Below are positions 34,780-44,500 of a stretch of DNA of 64,000 bases, in pieces; the stretch's first letter is position 1, and the number at the start of each line of letters is the position of its first letter. The position numbers were made by a program, and so were the translations under genes. The notes beneath the pieces were generated by a model. The model saw nothing but the letters and a program-made list of their open reading frames with translations. It made no database searches and was not told the origin of the DNA. Origin of the DNA: Fuscibacter oryzae (GTDB lineage Bacteria > Pseudomonadota > Alphaproteobacteria > Rhodobacterales > Rhodobacteraceae). Location of the stretch: positions 62,001 to 126,000 of the forward strand of contig NZ_JAESVP010000008.1 of assembly GCF_016765795.1 (NCBI RefSeq), in the 5' to 3' direction.

Positions 34780-36162
34780 ATGGGAAATGCTTCAGCGCCA
34801 ATGTCATTGGACGAAGTCACTGGAGTGGTACTACGGCCCGGAGACGCCGATTACGATGCGGTGCGCTTGGTCTGGAACGGCATGATCGACCGCCGCCCGG
34901 CCGTGATCGTCCGGTGCCGGACGTCCGGCGATGTCAGGGCCGCAGTGCTGCATGCACGGCGCGAAGGCCTTGCCATAGCGATCCGCAGCGGCGGGCATAA
35001 CGTGGCGGGATATGCCGTCTGCGAGGGTGGGGTGATGATCGACCTCTCGCTGATGAATTCTGTTCGTGTTCACCCCGGCCTGGAAAAGGCCACGGTCAGT
35101 GGCGGTGCGACCTGGGCCGATGTCGACGCGGCCACCACGCCTTTTGCACGGGCGACACCTGGCGGTCTGATCTCGGCAACCGGGGTTGCGGGGTTGACGC
35201 TGTCTGGCGGGATCGGCTGGCTGCGCGGCACGCACGGGCTGGCCTGCGACAACCTGCTTGCTGCTGATGTGGTGACCGCTGAGGGTGATCTGATCCGCGC
35301 CAGTCAGACCGAGAACTCCGATCTGCTCTGGGCCCTGCGGGGAGGGGGCGGCAATTTCGGCGTCGTCACCGCGATGGATTTCGCCCTGCATCCCATATCG
35401 CCAGAGATATTCTTCAACGCGCCGCTTTACCCCGAGGAAATCGCCGCCGAGATCCTGCCGCGCTGGCGCGATTTCATGCAGGCGGCACCCGATACTCTTT
35501 CCGGCCTTGCCGAGTTCTCGACCATCCCCGAAGACCCCTCCTATCCCCGCGAAACCTGGGGGCGTCGCGTGGTGGCGCTGGCAACGGTCTTTGACGGCCC
35601 TGCGGACGAGGGCGAGCGCGTCACCCTGCCGCTGCGCCAACTGGCCGAACCGCTGCTCGATTTCAGCGGGCGGATGTCCTATCGCGTGCTGCAGACGCTG
35701 TACGACGGGCTGTTCCCCAAGGGGCGCGACCGCTGCTACTGGAAATCGACCTACCTGAAGGGACTGGACGATGAAGTCATCTGCGACGTCCTTGCCGGCC
35801 TGTCGCGTCGCCCTTCGGAGATGACCTTCTCCTCGATCTGGTGGCTTGGCGGTGCGGTGTCGCGCGTGGCACCCGAGGCCACAGCCTTCGGCGACCGCTC
35901 GATGCGGTGGATGCTCAGCCTCGACGCGATCTGGTCAGCGGCAAAGGATGACACGACGAACATGGGCTGGGTCCGGGGTCTCTGGCAAGAGTTGCAGCGC
36001 CATTCGACCGGACGGCTCTATCTGAACTTCCCCGGCCTCGGCGAAGGTGACAGCTTGGTCCGCAATGCCTTCGGCCCAGATACCTATGCCCGACTGCAAG
36101 GTGTCAAGCGCCGCTACGATCCGGGCAACGTGTTTCACCTCAATCAGAACATCCAGCCATAG
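34780..36162 (+). CDS. FAD-linked oxidase, BBE-like
   Basis: 460 residues. The p-cresol-methylhydroxylase-type FAD-binding domain has IAIRSGGHNVAGYAVCEGGVMIDLS (His for covalent FAD) and TGVAGLTLSGGIGWLRGTHGLACDN; the C-terminal berberine-bridge element is RYDPGNVFHLNQNIQP. In bacteria such enzymes oxidise sugars, alkaloids or antibiotics. No signal peptide. ATG 34780 with AGGGGA eight bases upstream is better than the TTG at 34774. Substrate unknown. Confidence 0.88.
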   Translation: MGNASAPMSLDEVTGVVLRPGDADYDAVRLVWNGMIDRRPAVIVRCRTSGDVRAAVLHARREGLAIAIRSGGHNVAGYAVCEGGVMIDLSLMNSVRVHPGLEKATVSGGATWADVDAATTPFARATPGGLISATGVAGLTLSGGIGWLRGTHGLACDNLLAADVVTAEGDLIRASQTENSDLLWALRGGGGNFGVVTAMDFALHPISPEIFFNAPLYPEEIAAEILPRWRDFMQAAPDTLSGLAEFSTIPEDPSYPRETWGRRVVALATVFDGPADEGERVTLPLRQLAEPLLDFSGRMSYRVLQTLYDGLFPKGRDRCYWKSTYLKGLDDEVICDVLAGLSRRPSEMTFSSIWWLGGAVSRVAPEATAFGDRSMRWMLSLDAIWSAAKDDTTNMGWVRGLWQELQRHSTGRLYLNFPGLGEGDSLVRNAFGPDTYARLQGVKRRYDPGNVFHLNQNIQP

Positions 36163-36696
36163 GCCTCTGGACGCTGCCGCCGACCGGCGTGCAACCGACA
36201 TAATCCGCCTCTGCATGTCGACCGGCAGCCGGGTCGGCGAGGTGCGGCAGGCCCGGTAGGAATAGTTCAACCTCGAACTCAGCATCTGGAGCAGGCGCGC
36301 CACCACCACCAAGCAGCGCAAGGTCCATCGCGCCCCGATCTCTGGAGAAGTCGTCGGCATCGTTCGCTATCGTCAGCTGCTGTGCCGAAAGGCAACCCTT
36401 GGCTGTTTCCGGGTGATACGCCCGGCCAGCCGGTGAAGGAAATTCGCCGCTTCTTGGTTTCTATCCAGAAACAGGTCGAGCGGTCAGGCGTCCGCATTCA
36501 TGACCTGCGTCACGCCTTTGCTCCGCGTTTAGTCAACGGCGGCGCCTCGCTCGAGATGATTGGCAAGCACCTGGGCCACAGCCAGATGCGGACCACCCAG
36601 CCCAATGTCCGCCTGATGGATGCCCGCACTGCACGCATGCGTCGATGCTGTCGCCAGCATACTCCGGCGACGCCCCAAGCTGGTGCATGGCGCTGA
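36163..36696 (+). pseudogene. Tyrosine recombinase (integrase) remnant
   Basis: Decayed integrase catalytic domain. Frame 1 reads AADRRATDIIRLCMSTGSRVGEVRQ (box I Arg), then in-frame TAG stops at 36257 and 36263, and continues to about 36380. A frameshift then leads to GNPWLFPGD and VRIHDLRHAFAPRLVNGGAS, IGKHLGHSQMRTTQPNV. The nucleophilic Tyr expected after TTQR is replaced (PNV). It directly abuts the oxidoreductase stop, so an integration event probably ended here. Confidence 0.85.
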
Positions 36697-37012
36697 CGCC
36701 CTCGCTGCGGCTCGCAAGACTGCCTGATCTGCTGCGTCTTAAGTCGGGCAGTAGCTGAAACCGCCTGATCATGTTGTTTGGGGGTGGAAAGCAGTCATTC
36801 GCGGTAGGGTCCGGCTCGCCAGGGGCGATTCCAGTGAGAATGCGAAGAGAACCTGGATTGGTCCGGGATTCGGAGAAACGGGTGATGAACTTTGCAATCG
36901 ACCGGGCCGGTCTGCGCGGTCTCTCGATATCGCAACTGATTGAAATTGGGGATGACGATTGCGCGACCCCCAAACTAGAACTCACGATAGGTCGCGAGAG
37001 CCAAAAGCGCTC
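36697..37012. other. Intergenic region, no gene seen
   Basis: About 316 bases between the dead integrase and the cupin gene. Open frames exist but show no family features; probably further decay of the integrated element. Confidence 0.5.
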
Positions 37013-37486
37013 TTACGCGGCCTCGAGCATCTGGATCCCGTGGCGCTGGCAGGCGGCGACGATCCGGCCGATCATCTCGTTGGAGGGCGGACCGGGCGGC
37101 GGCATGACGTCAGAGCCCGCATCCTTGAAGAAATCCACCATCTCGTGTTCCAGCACGGCCGCAAAGCGGGCGGGTTTGCCGGACTGGTTGCTGTAGTTGT
37201 GCCCCAGCCATGAGGGAACCGTCACAACGGTGCCGACACCGGCGGTGATCATGCGCGGCGGGCCGTCACCGAAGATGCCGAAGGTCACTTCGCCTTCGGT
37301 CACGCGGAAGATTTCAGGCGAGGCATGGCGATGCGGCGGGGTGCCCGAGCCGGGCATCACCGTCACGTCAACAACGCTGAGGTTAGCGCCGTCCACGTCG
37401 CCCATGAACCGGACATGATCGCCGATCACCCAGACACTCGGGGCATCGGACAACGTGGTCACGCTGGCGGATCTTGCAGCAGTCAT
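37013..37486 (-). CDS. Cupin domain protein
   Basis: 157 residues. Cupin motif 1 is TPPHRHASPEIFRVTEGEVTFGIFGDG (metal His and Glu) and motif 2 is VPSWLGHNYSNQSGKPARF. Probably a small metal-binding enzyme or sensor. It begins directly after the stop of the Rrf2-TetR gene (TGAATG), forming an operon with it. Confidence 0.85.
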   Translation of the reverse strand: MTAARSASVTTLSDAPSVWVIGDHVRFMGDVDGANLSVVDVTVMPGSGTPPHRHASPEIFRVTEGEVTFGIFGDGPPRMITAGVGTVVTVPSWLGHNYSNQSGKPARFAAVLEHEMVDFFKDAGSDVMPPPGPPSNEMIGRIVAACQRHGIQMLEAA

Positions 37487-38608
37487 TCAGTCTTCTCCTT
37501 TTGCGGTCAGGGTTGCGCCTCTCGACTCCGACCGCAGGGCAGTCATCAGAAGCGTCAGGGCACGTGACACGGTCTTGCCCGCGTCCTGCCCCGAAAGACC
37601 GGCATAGTCCTTCAGGGTTTCCCAGGCGGTCGCGCTAAAAAGCAGATGGGCTAGCGCCTGGAATTCGTGCCTTTGCGTGGCGGAGAGGTCGTGCAATCCG
37701 GCATCGACGATGCGGGCAAAGCTTTGCCTGCGCGCGGGAACGGCTTCCTGGCGCATGGCGCGCCCCGAGGGCGAATGCAGGCTTGCGCGGATGACATTTT
37801 CATGCGCGTCGAAGCCGGCAAAGATCTCGGGCGGCATTGCCAGCAAGTCGGCCAGCGTCGCCGGCAGGATCTGCGGACCAATCCGGGCACCGATCCAGAC
37901 CCAGAAAGCGCGGAGCAGCTCGGTCTTGTTCGGGAAATGCCGAAAGACCGTGCGGCGTTCCACGCCCGCAGCCTTGGCGATTTCGTCGAACATGATTTCG
38001 TCACCTCCGGTGGTGTCCAGCACGTCTGCCAGGGCCTGGAGGATCCGGTCACGGGTCGCATCCGCCTGGGCCCGGCGCAACGGGCTGTCATAGGGTCTGG
38101 AATCAGGTGTATTCATGCCATTATAAGTGACATCAATTTCTCCACTCGTCAAGTCCCCCGTGATGGCACTGGATGCGGCCGGGGCCGACTCTGGTGCGGA
38201 AGCGGTCGTCGGGCGCAGCGCGACATCGGCCAGTGTGGTCGCGTCCAGCACGTCCATGAAGGCCTGTCGCGCCCGGCGGAAGACGCGCGGTAGGCGGCAG
38301 ATCCCCGCAATGGCGCAGTCATTGGCCTCGCCCAGGCACTCCACCAACGCAAAATCCGTCTCCATTGCCCGGACGACATCACCGATTCTGATCTCAGAGG
38401 CCGGTCTGGCAAGCCGCAACCCGCCGGAACGGCCGCGAATTCCGGTCAGGACTCCGTCGGAAGTGAGTTCATTCGCCACTTTCATCAGGTTGGCGCGGGA
38501 CAGGCTGAACCGTTGCGCAGCCTGTTCGATGGTGACCAGGCGACCATCAGCCTCGTACACAATGAGCAAGAGCCGCAGGGCATGATCGGTGGAATTGGTG
38601 AGCCGCAC
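37487..38608 (-). CDS. Rrf2 (NsrR-like) and TetR regulator fusion
   Basis: 373 residues in one frame. Residues 1-130 are an Rrf2/NsrR winged helix with the Fe-S cysteines C91, C98 and C104 (ECLGEANDCAIAGIC). Residues ~170-373 are a complete TetR-family regulator (TRDRILQALADVLD, FDEIAKAAGVERRTVFRHFPNK). The ~35-residue linker is Ala/Ser-rich. An internal ATG at 38116 (MNTPDSRP) could start a separate TetR protein, with TATAAT just upstream of it. So it is either a true two-domain regulator or two genes whose boundary lost its stop. Divergent from the haemoglobin remnant, with NsrR-like sites between. Confidence 0.75.
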   Translation of the reverse strand: MRLTNSTDHALRLLLIVYEADGRLVTIEQAAQRFSLSRANLMKVANELTSDGVLTGIRGRSGGLRLARPASEIRIGDVVRAMETDFALVECLGEANDCAIAGICRLPRVFRRARQAFMDVLDATTLADVALRPTTASAPESAPAASSAITGDLTSGEIDVTYNGMNTPDSRPYDSPLRRAQADATRDRILQALADVLDTTGGDEIMFDEIAKAAGVERRTVFRHFPNKTELLRAFWVWIGARIGPQILPATLADLLAMPPEIFAGFDAHENVIRASLHSPSGRAMRQEAVPARRQSFARIVDAGLHDLSATQRHEFQALAHLLFSATAWETLKDYAGLSGQDAGKTVSRALTLLMTALRSESRGATLTAKGED

Positions 38609-38621
38609 GCTGTTCTCCTTT

Positions 38622-38684
38622 AAGATGCAGTTTATATGTATATTAAGTCAGTCTATCTAAAAATATGCAATCTATAAGCATCTA
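38622..38684. promoter_or_regulatory. Two NsrR-like operators
   Basis: AAGATGC-N9-GTATATT (38622-38644) and AATATGC-N9-GCATCTA (38662-38684), spaced 40 bases start to start, in the divergent region of the Rrf2-TetR gene and the haemoglobin gene. They resemble the AAGATGC half-sites of NsrR. Confidence 0.55.
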
Positions 38685-38696
38685 TTGGGGGCGGCC

Positions 38697-39020
38697 GTGA
38701 AAGCCAATCCCTCCCAGACTTCGGATGAAAGAAGCGACCGCAAACTGATCGCGCTTGTCGTCCAGCGCTTCTACGCGCGAGTGCGGGCAGATGCAGTGCT
38801 GGGCCCGATCTTCACCCCCCGCGTCGAGGACTGGCCGGATCACGAGGCGAAAATCACGCGATTCTGGTCCTCGGTGCTTTTGATGAGTGGCGAGTATCAT
38901 GGCAGCCCGATGCAGGTGCATCTGAACATTCCCGCTCTGGGCCGGACCGACTTTGACCGCTGGCTGGCGCTGTTCGACGAGGCGTTGACGTCAAGCTGCA
39001 ATGCGGACCAGGCCGCGGCC
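38697..39020 (+). pseudogene. Group III truncated haemoglobin, 3' end lost
   Basis: Codons 1-108 fit group III truncated haemoglobins: LIALVVQRFYARVRADAVLGPIFTPRVEDWPDHEAKITRFWSS, YHGSPMQVHLNIP (haem-ligand His region), FDRWLALFDEAL. At 39021 the sequence switches to an IS-like end and reading continues into unrelated codons until 39143. GTG 38697 is the likely start. Truncated haemoglobins detoxify NO and are classical NsrR targets. Confidence 0.8.
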
Positions 39021-39073
39021 TGTCAATCGGCACGCAAAACTGACCCCCTATCGGCGTCCAAAATTGACCCCCC
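39021..39073 (+). mobile_element. IS21-like terminal remnant
   Basis: TGTCAATCGGCACGCAAAAC followed by TGACCCCCTAT and a second unit CGGCGTCCAAAATTGACCCCC. A TGT terminus with tandem subterminal repeats is characteristic of IS21-family ends. No istA/istB genes are present, and 39074-39352 has no recognisable gene. Confidence 0.65.
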
Positions 39074-39352
39074 CTGTGGGGCGTCGAGATCAGGGCCTGA
39101 GCCGACGGAACTGATCACAGAGTGGAGGCGGGTCAGGCCCTGATCGGGGGCATCAGTGCGAGGCCACCTGCGTCCTGACTTGGGCGTGACGCAGGATCTC
39201 AAGAATATGCGTCTCAGTGTATCTGCTTGTGTTCATTCAGAATCTCTAGGTTCATCGAGGCGAGAACCTCTAGTTATGCAGCCCTTACTTTCGGGGGATT
39301 ACCCCGAAACACAAACATGCACGCGCTGCCGCTCTCTTGGAGTTTCGCAAGC

Positions 39353-39736
39353 CTACGGTCTGCGAGACCAGATCGCGATGACCTGAGTGGCTAGTTGCAT
39401 CGGGTCGAAGGGCTTCACGATCACATCTAAAGCGCCTGCAGCAACTAGTTTGTGGAGGTCAGAATGCTGCGCCTTGGCAGTCATGAAAATCGCGGGCGTA
39501 GCACAAAACTCCGGCATTGCGCGGAGGCTTTGCAGAGTTTCCTCACCATTCATGCCCGGCATCATGACATCAAGGAGGAACAAATCTGGTCGCGCCGCTA
39601 CTGCACCATCCAGCGCCTCCCGGCCCGAAGAAAACTGCACAACTTCCAACCCACCAACCATTTCCAGTGCGATCAGCGCAATCTCTCGGATGTCTGGGTC
39701 ATCTTCAACATGCACTATTCGGGGCAATAGGGGCAT
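39353..39736 (-). CDS. Single-domain response regulator
   Basis: 127 residues, receiver domain only: acidic pair in IVHVEDDPDI, phospho-Asp in LFLLDVMMPGMNG, Thr in AIFMTAKAQ, Lys in VIVKPFDP. Without an output domain it probably acts as a phosphate shuttle or sink for the adjacent kinases. 91 bases downstream of the kinase gene at 39828. Confidence 0.9.
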   Translation of the reverse strand: MPLLPRIVHVEDDPDIREIALIALEMVGGLEVVQFSSGREALDGAVAARPDLFLLDVMMPGMNGEETLQSLRAMPEFCATPAIFMTAKAQHSDLHKLVAAGALDVIVKPFDPMQLATQVIAIWSRRP

Positions 39737-39827
39737 CGCATCTCCGTGCGGACTGTATCAGCAAAAGGGGCTAACCCCGTCCTACCAAGGCCAAACATTT
39801 CCTGGCAAGCTCGTTGCTGCGCCCCCA

Positions 39828-41408
39828 TCAGGCAACAGCCCTAAAGCCTTCGGATATCGGCAGATCGACATGGAACGTTGTCCCCACGCCAACCTTGCTG
39901 GTGAACCATATGCGTCCGGCCTGCTTTTCGATGATCGTCTTGGCGATGCTCAAGCCGAGCCCGGTTCCGACATGCTGTCGATCGATCTGAGTATGCGCTT
40001 GAACAAACCTCGAGAACAACGTGTGATGGGCTTCTGGTGGAATGCCGCAGCCGCGATCAATTATCGATAGGCGTATGCCACCAGGCCGCTCGACAACCTC
40101 TAGGTCAACGAATTGCCCCCTTGGAGAAAACTTGACGGCATTGGACAACAGATTTGTCAGGACCTGCATCATGCCGTCCCGGCTGATCATGGCGAAAATC
40201 GGCGAAGTTGGCCCCATGTAGCGCAATTCGACCCCGTATTCATGGCCGTATCCCGCATTGGCAGCCACCACTTCTTCGGCGAAAGACACGATATCGACTG
40301 GCGCCACAGCAAAGTCCGTCATATTGGCGTCCAGCTTTTCTAGGTCGAGCAGATCATTGATCAGGCGCAGCAACCGATCCACGTTGCGTTGCGCCACTGT
40401 GATCAGGCTGCCTACACGTTCAGACATAGGCCCAGCCACGCCAGAGGCAATGAGGTTAAGCGATCCCTTGATCGACGTCAGTGGAGAGCGCAGTTCGTGG
40501 CTGACCGTCGCGACAAATTCGGCCCGCTCGTTTTCGGCTCGCTTGCGTTCCGTGATGTCACGCACCACTGCTACAAAACGCGGTGTGCCATCAAGGCTGT
40601 GCTCCAGCTGCAGATTGACCTCGACGGCGCCTCCACGGAATATTGTTTCGTATAGAATTGAATCTACATCACCCTGCAGGAGTGGCGTGACACGAGCCCG
40701 AAATGCCTGCTCGTCGAAGACCTCACTGAGATCACCAAGGCGCTTGCCTACAGTCTCAGACTCACCCCAGTTCGACGACGCCAGGGCGCGTTTGTTAAGG
40801 TAGAGGAGCTCAAAGGTCTTGGTTGAAAAGATATAGACCTCATCCCGAAGCCGGTCGATCATCGCACGGTCCTGGCGCTCTGCCTGAAGCAGCTTGGACT
40901 CTGTGATATCTGTCCGCAGTGAAATTGTGCGGAGCAAGGTGCCAAGGTCGTCGTGGACCGGAATGATTGATGACCGGGTCCACATGATTCCGCCGTCCCT
41001 GCGCCGGATCTTTGTCTCGCCCGTCCAGACTTGGCCCGCGCGCAATTTCGAGGTCAGCCCTAGGCACTCATCTTTCGGATTTGAGAGCAGAATATTCCGA
41101 AACTCGTGCCCTACCAACTCATCTGGGGCATAGCCAGTTGCCCTGGCGAGACTGTCGCTGGCAAAGGTGATCCGCCCGTCGGCACCCGTAATGTTGACCA
41201 TCGCATGGGCGTTCAGAGCACGCAGGTAAACTGCAATCTCATCGTCCTTTAGACGCAGAGCGGCCTCATACTGCTTCGACAGTTGCTGAGCGCGTGCCAA
41301 GTAAAGAAGCAAGCTAAGCGCCAAGATGATCACGAGCATGTAGTGATCCAGGACCAGTCGGACATAGGGAGAAAGCATGATGATGGTCTGGTCAGTCAAA
41401 TCGTTCAT
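39828..41408 (-). CDS. PAS sensor histidine kinase
   Basis: 526 residues. One N-terminal membrane segment (YMLVIILALSLLLYLA), two PAS domains (VNITGADGRITFASDSLARATGY; then around VYIFSTKTFELLYLN), HisKA (FVATVSHELRSPLTSIKGSL), and HATPase (NLLSNAVKFSPRG, DRGCGIPPE, GTGLGLSIAKTI). ATG 41408 follows GGAGGGG by six bases; the TTG at 41411 is less likely. With the response regulator at 39353 it forms a two-component pair. Confidence 0.9.
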   Translation of the reverse strand: MNDLTDQTIIMLSPYVRLVLDHYMLVIILALSLLLYLARAQQLSKQYEAALRLKDDEIAVYLRALNAHAMVNITGADGRITFASDSLARATGYAPDELVGHEFRNILLSNPKDECLGLTSKLRAGQVWTGETKIRRRDGGIMWTRSSIIPVHDDLGTLLRTISLRTDITESKLLQAERQDRAMIDRLRDEVYIFSTKTFELLYLNKRALASSNWGESETVGKRLGDLSEVFDEQAFRARVTPLLQGDVDSILYETIFRGGAVEVNLQLEHSLDGTPRFVAVVRDITERKRAENERAEFVATVSHELRSPLTSIKGSLNLIASGVAGPMSERVGSLITVAQRNVDRLLRLINDLLDLEKLDANMTDFAVAPVDIVSFAEEVVAANAGYGHEYGVELRYMGPTSPIFAMISRDGMMQVLTNLLSNAVKFSPRGQFVDLEVVERPGGIRLSIIDRGCGIPPEAHHTLFSRFVQAHTQIDRQHVGTGLGLSIAKTIIEKQAGRIWFTSKVGVGTTFHVDLPISEGFRAVA

Positions 41409-41565
41409 CAAGCCCCTCCATCGTAGCTGTGTCGCTCCGATGCTGTGTGGCGCAAAGCCAAGTTCGTCCGTGCCCTAAGCATCAAATAGTTCAGGACTGT
41501 GGCCAATTTGGGCTCCCATTCCGGAAACTAGGTGGCAGAAATGGTGTCTGCAGCTGCGCCTTAGC

Positions 41566-44500
41566 TTAGCCGAATGGCACGGGTCCGGCCGGTCGGCGCT
41601 GCGCCGCAATGAGTGCAAGGCACTGGCGCGTCATGTCATCAAGCCGTACGCGGGATTTGACAAAGGTCATTTGCAAGCGGGGATCGCTACTAAAGTGCTC
41701 GGTCGAACTCAGGGCGACGACCTGGGTGGATGGATGCCACAGCGCTAGATACTCGAGTAGGCTCGAACCATCCCTCTCGCTGAGACCTCTATCCAGGATA
41801 ATCAGGTCAAAGCTGTTGCGTGAAAGGATATCTTGGGCTGCGGCTCCATTCGCCGTGTTTACCATATCGGCGGCGGAACCGAAGGCCGCTGTCAAGACCT
41901 CTGAAAAGTCATGGTCGTCTTCGACATGCAGGATGCGCGGTGTAACCATCGCTGTTGCACCGGATAGCTCGGTTGTAGCGGCATGCTCCGCATTGGCCGT
42001 TGTCTCCTCCCATGCGGCCAGCGTCACCCAGAACGTGGTCGACACCTGTGGCTCGGAAACGAAGCCAATAGAGCCATCCATTTGCTCGACGAGCCGTTTT
42101 GCGATGTGCAGGCCCAGACCCGTCCCTTCGGTCTGCCGATTGGCTGTACCGTCGACCTGCGAGAACGGCTTGAAAATGCGGTCGCTGAAGTCAGCAGGGA
42201 TGCCACGCCCATTGTCCGTGACTGATACCCTTATCCGATCGTCAAGCCGCTCGATCGCAATCCGGACTTTCCCACCCTTCGGCGAAAATTTGGCCGCATT
42301 CGACATGAGGTTGGACATAATCTGCTGAAAACAGCGATCATCAAGCTGCACAAGTAGGCCGGGAGCATCCCGCACAAGATCGTAGGTTACGCCAAACTGT
42401 GCCGCGAACGGCTGGTTCACCAGCATGGCCTTTTTCACGTGCACCGATATATCTGCGGGGACAAGCATCGGCTTAGGAGGACCGGACTCAAGCCTTTCAA
42501 GATCGAGGATATCGTTGACCAGTAGGATCAGGCGATCGCAGTTCTTCTGTGCGATCGAGAGCATACGCTTAGCGCTGTCGGTAAGGCCGTCAGACATTGC
42601 GTTCAGCAATAGTGAGATTGATCCGTTAATCGACGTGAGGGGCGTACGCAGCTCGTGACTTACGGTTGAAACAAACTGCCTTTTCAGCTCATCTACCTGT
42701 CGCTGGTCGGTGATGTCTGTTTGCAGACCGATCAGCCGTGAGGCACGCCCATCTGCATCGCGTTCTTCGCCAGCCGCATCTGATCGCATCCAGTGCCAGG
42801 CTCCGTCCTTCATGCGGACCCGGTACTCCGAGACTGATCGCGGCGAATGACCCTCGATGCATGCGAGGTCCGCTTCCGTCACGCGTTGCAGATCGTCTGG
42901 ATGTATCCTTTGAAGCCAGGCCTTCTGGGGATCGATGTCTTCATCACCATCATATCCCATAAGCTCGCGCCAGGTGTGCGATACAATCGACGTCCCCGTT
43001 CTCAAGTTAATATCGAAGACCCCGATCTTTGCACCTGTCAGTGCCAGATCCAGCCGCCGTTGCGTGCTGCGTAACTGGTCCGCAGTACTGCGTTGTTCGG
43101 TAATGTTGCGCATTACGGCCGTGTAGCGCCGCTGGTCATCACTGTTTTTCCACGGGATGATCTGCACATCAAGTATGTGGCTCTGTCCAAGATTTGACGT
43201 CGTCGTCAACTCACCACGGTAAGGCGCACGATCCCCTGCAGTTTCGGATTGGTCGAAGTAGTCGCCGATCTGACCATTCAACAACGAGGTAAACGGCTTG
43301 CCTAAGATATCTTGCGGGTTGCAGGCCAAAAGCTGCGGCAGGGCGTCATTGGACCTGAGCACGTGCCCTCTTTCGTCAAGAAGTGCTATCGTTGCAACGG
43401 CAGTTTCGATGATCGAGCGGTTTTCATCGACTTGTGTAGCCAGTTCGCGAGTGCGCAGAGCGACCATTTCGCGGACCAACTCCTCGCGGCGGAATGCACT
43501 TACAAGGAAAAACGCCAGCAGTACGGAGAAAGACAATCCTCCAATCAGAAAGCTGGCTGGTTTCAGGCTGAACAGCCGTGCTTCGAGTTCCGGGGTGCTT
43601 TCCGACACAATGGTCCAGATCTGTCCATAAACCTGAAGACTGTCGATCACCCGAAACTGCGCAGTATGGGCCTTGATAGAAGGTGTGTTATCGCTGGCAT
43701 AGAACCTCCGGTCTGGATCGGCCGTGGGACCATTGTAGATTGAAATGCGCAGGTCCTCACTCTGGCTTGTGGTCAGATCCGCCATTAACCGGGACACTAT
43801 GATTGGCGAAAACACCAAACCAGCGAAAGCGGCGCGGCGATCGGCGACAGTCCGCAGTTCTGCTTCGCCGGAGTAGACCGGCATCATCAGTGCGAGGCCA
43901 GCACCCCGTGCTTCGTCCTGAACCAGGGTGATCGGCTCTGTCAGGGAGACCTCGCCGGTATCGCGCGCTCTTGCCGCAGTGACGTAGCGGTTAGTCTCGA
44001 AAGCAATGTTCAGCCCAAGTGCCGTCTTATTCGTAGCCAAGGGTTCGATGTACTTGATGACAAGCATCGGGCCAGCACTAATCGCGGGTCGGATTTTCAG
44101 ATCGACGACACCATCGGCTCTTGTTTCAGCTAAAAAACTTTCCGCCTCGCCCGGCGCAACAGGCTCTATGAAGCCGATCCCCTCAAGCCCGAACAGACCT
44201 TCTGACAGTTTCAGTGACCCCACATAGTTTCTCCAATCAGCCGAGCTAACGCTCTCTGACGCCCGAAACAGGCCAACTCCGCCGCCCAGCCCAAGTTTAT
44301 AGACTTCAAGCCGATGTTTAAGTACTTCGCGGGCGTCATGCGCCAGCGTTTCGAACTGCGCCCGGTCAGACTGATTGCCAACGCGTGACATCTGGGCCCA
44401 TGACAGAAAGGTTATCGCCACCGACAGAGTGACATAGAACAGTGCTTGCCAAGTGAACCGAGGCAGTGCGGTACCCTTCCAGAAGGCGACGGCTATCCTG

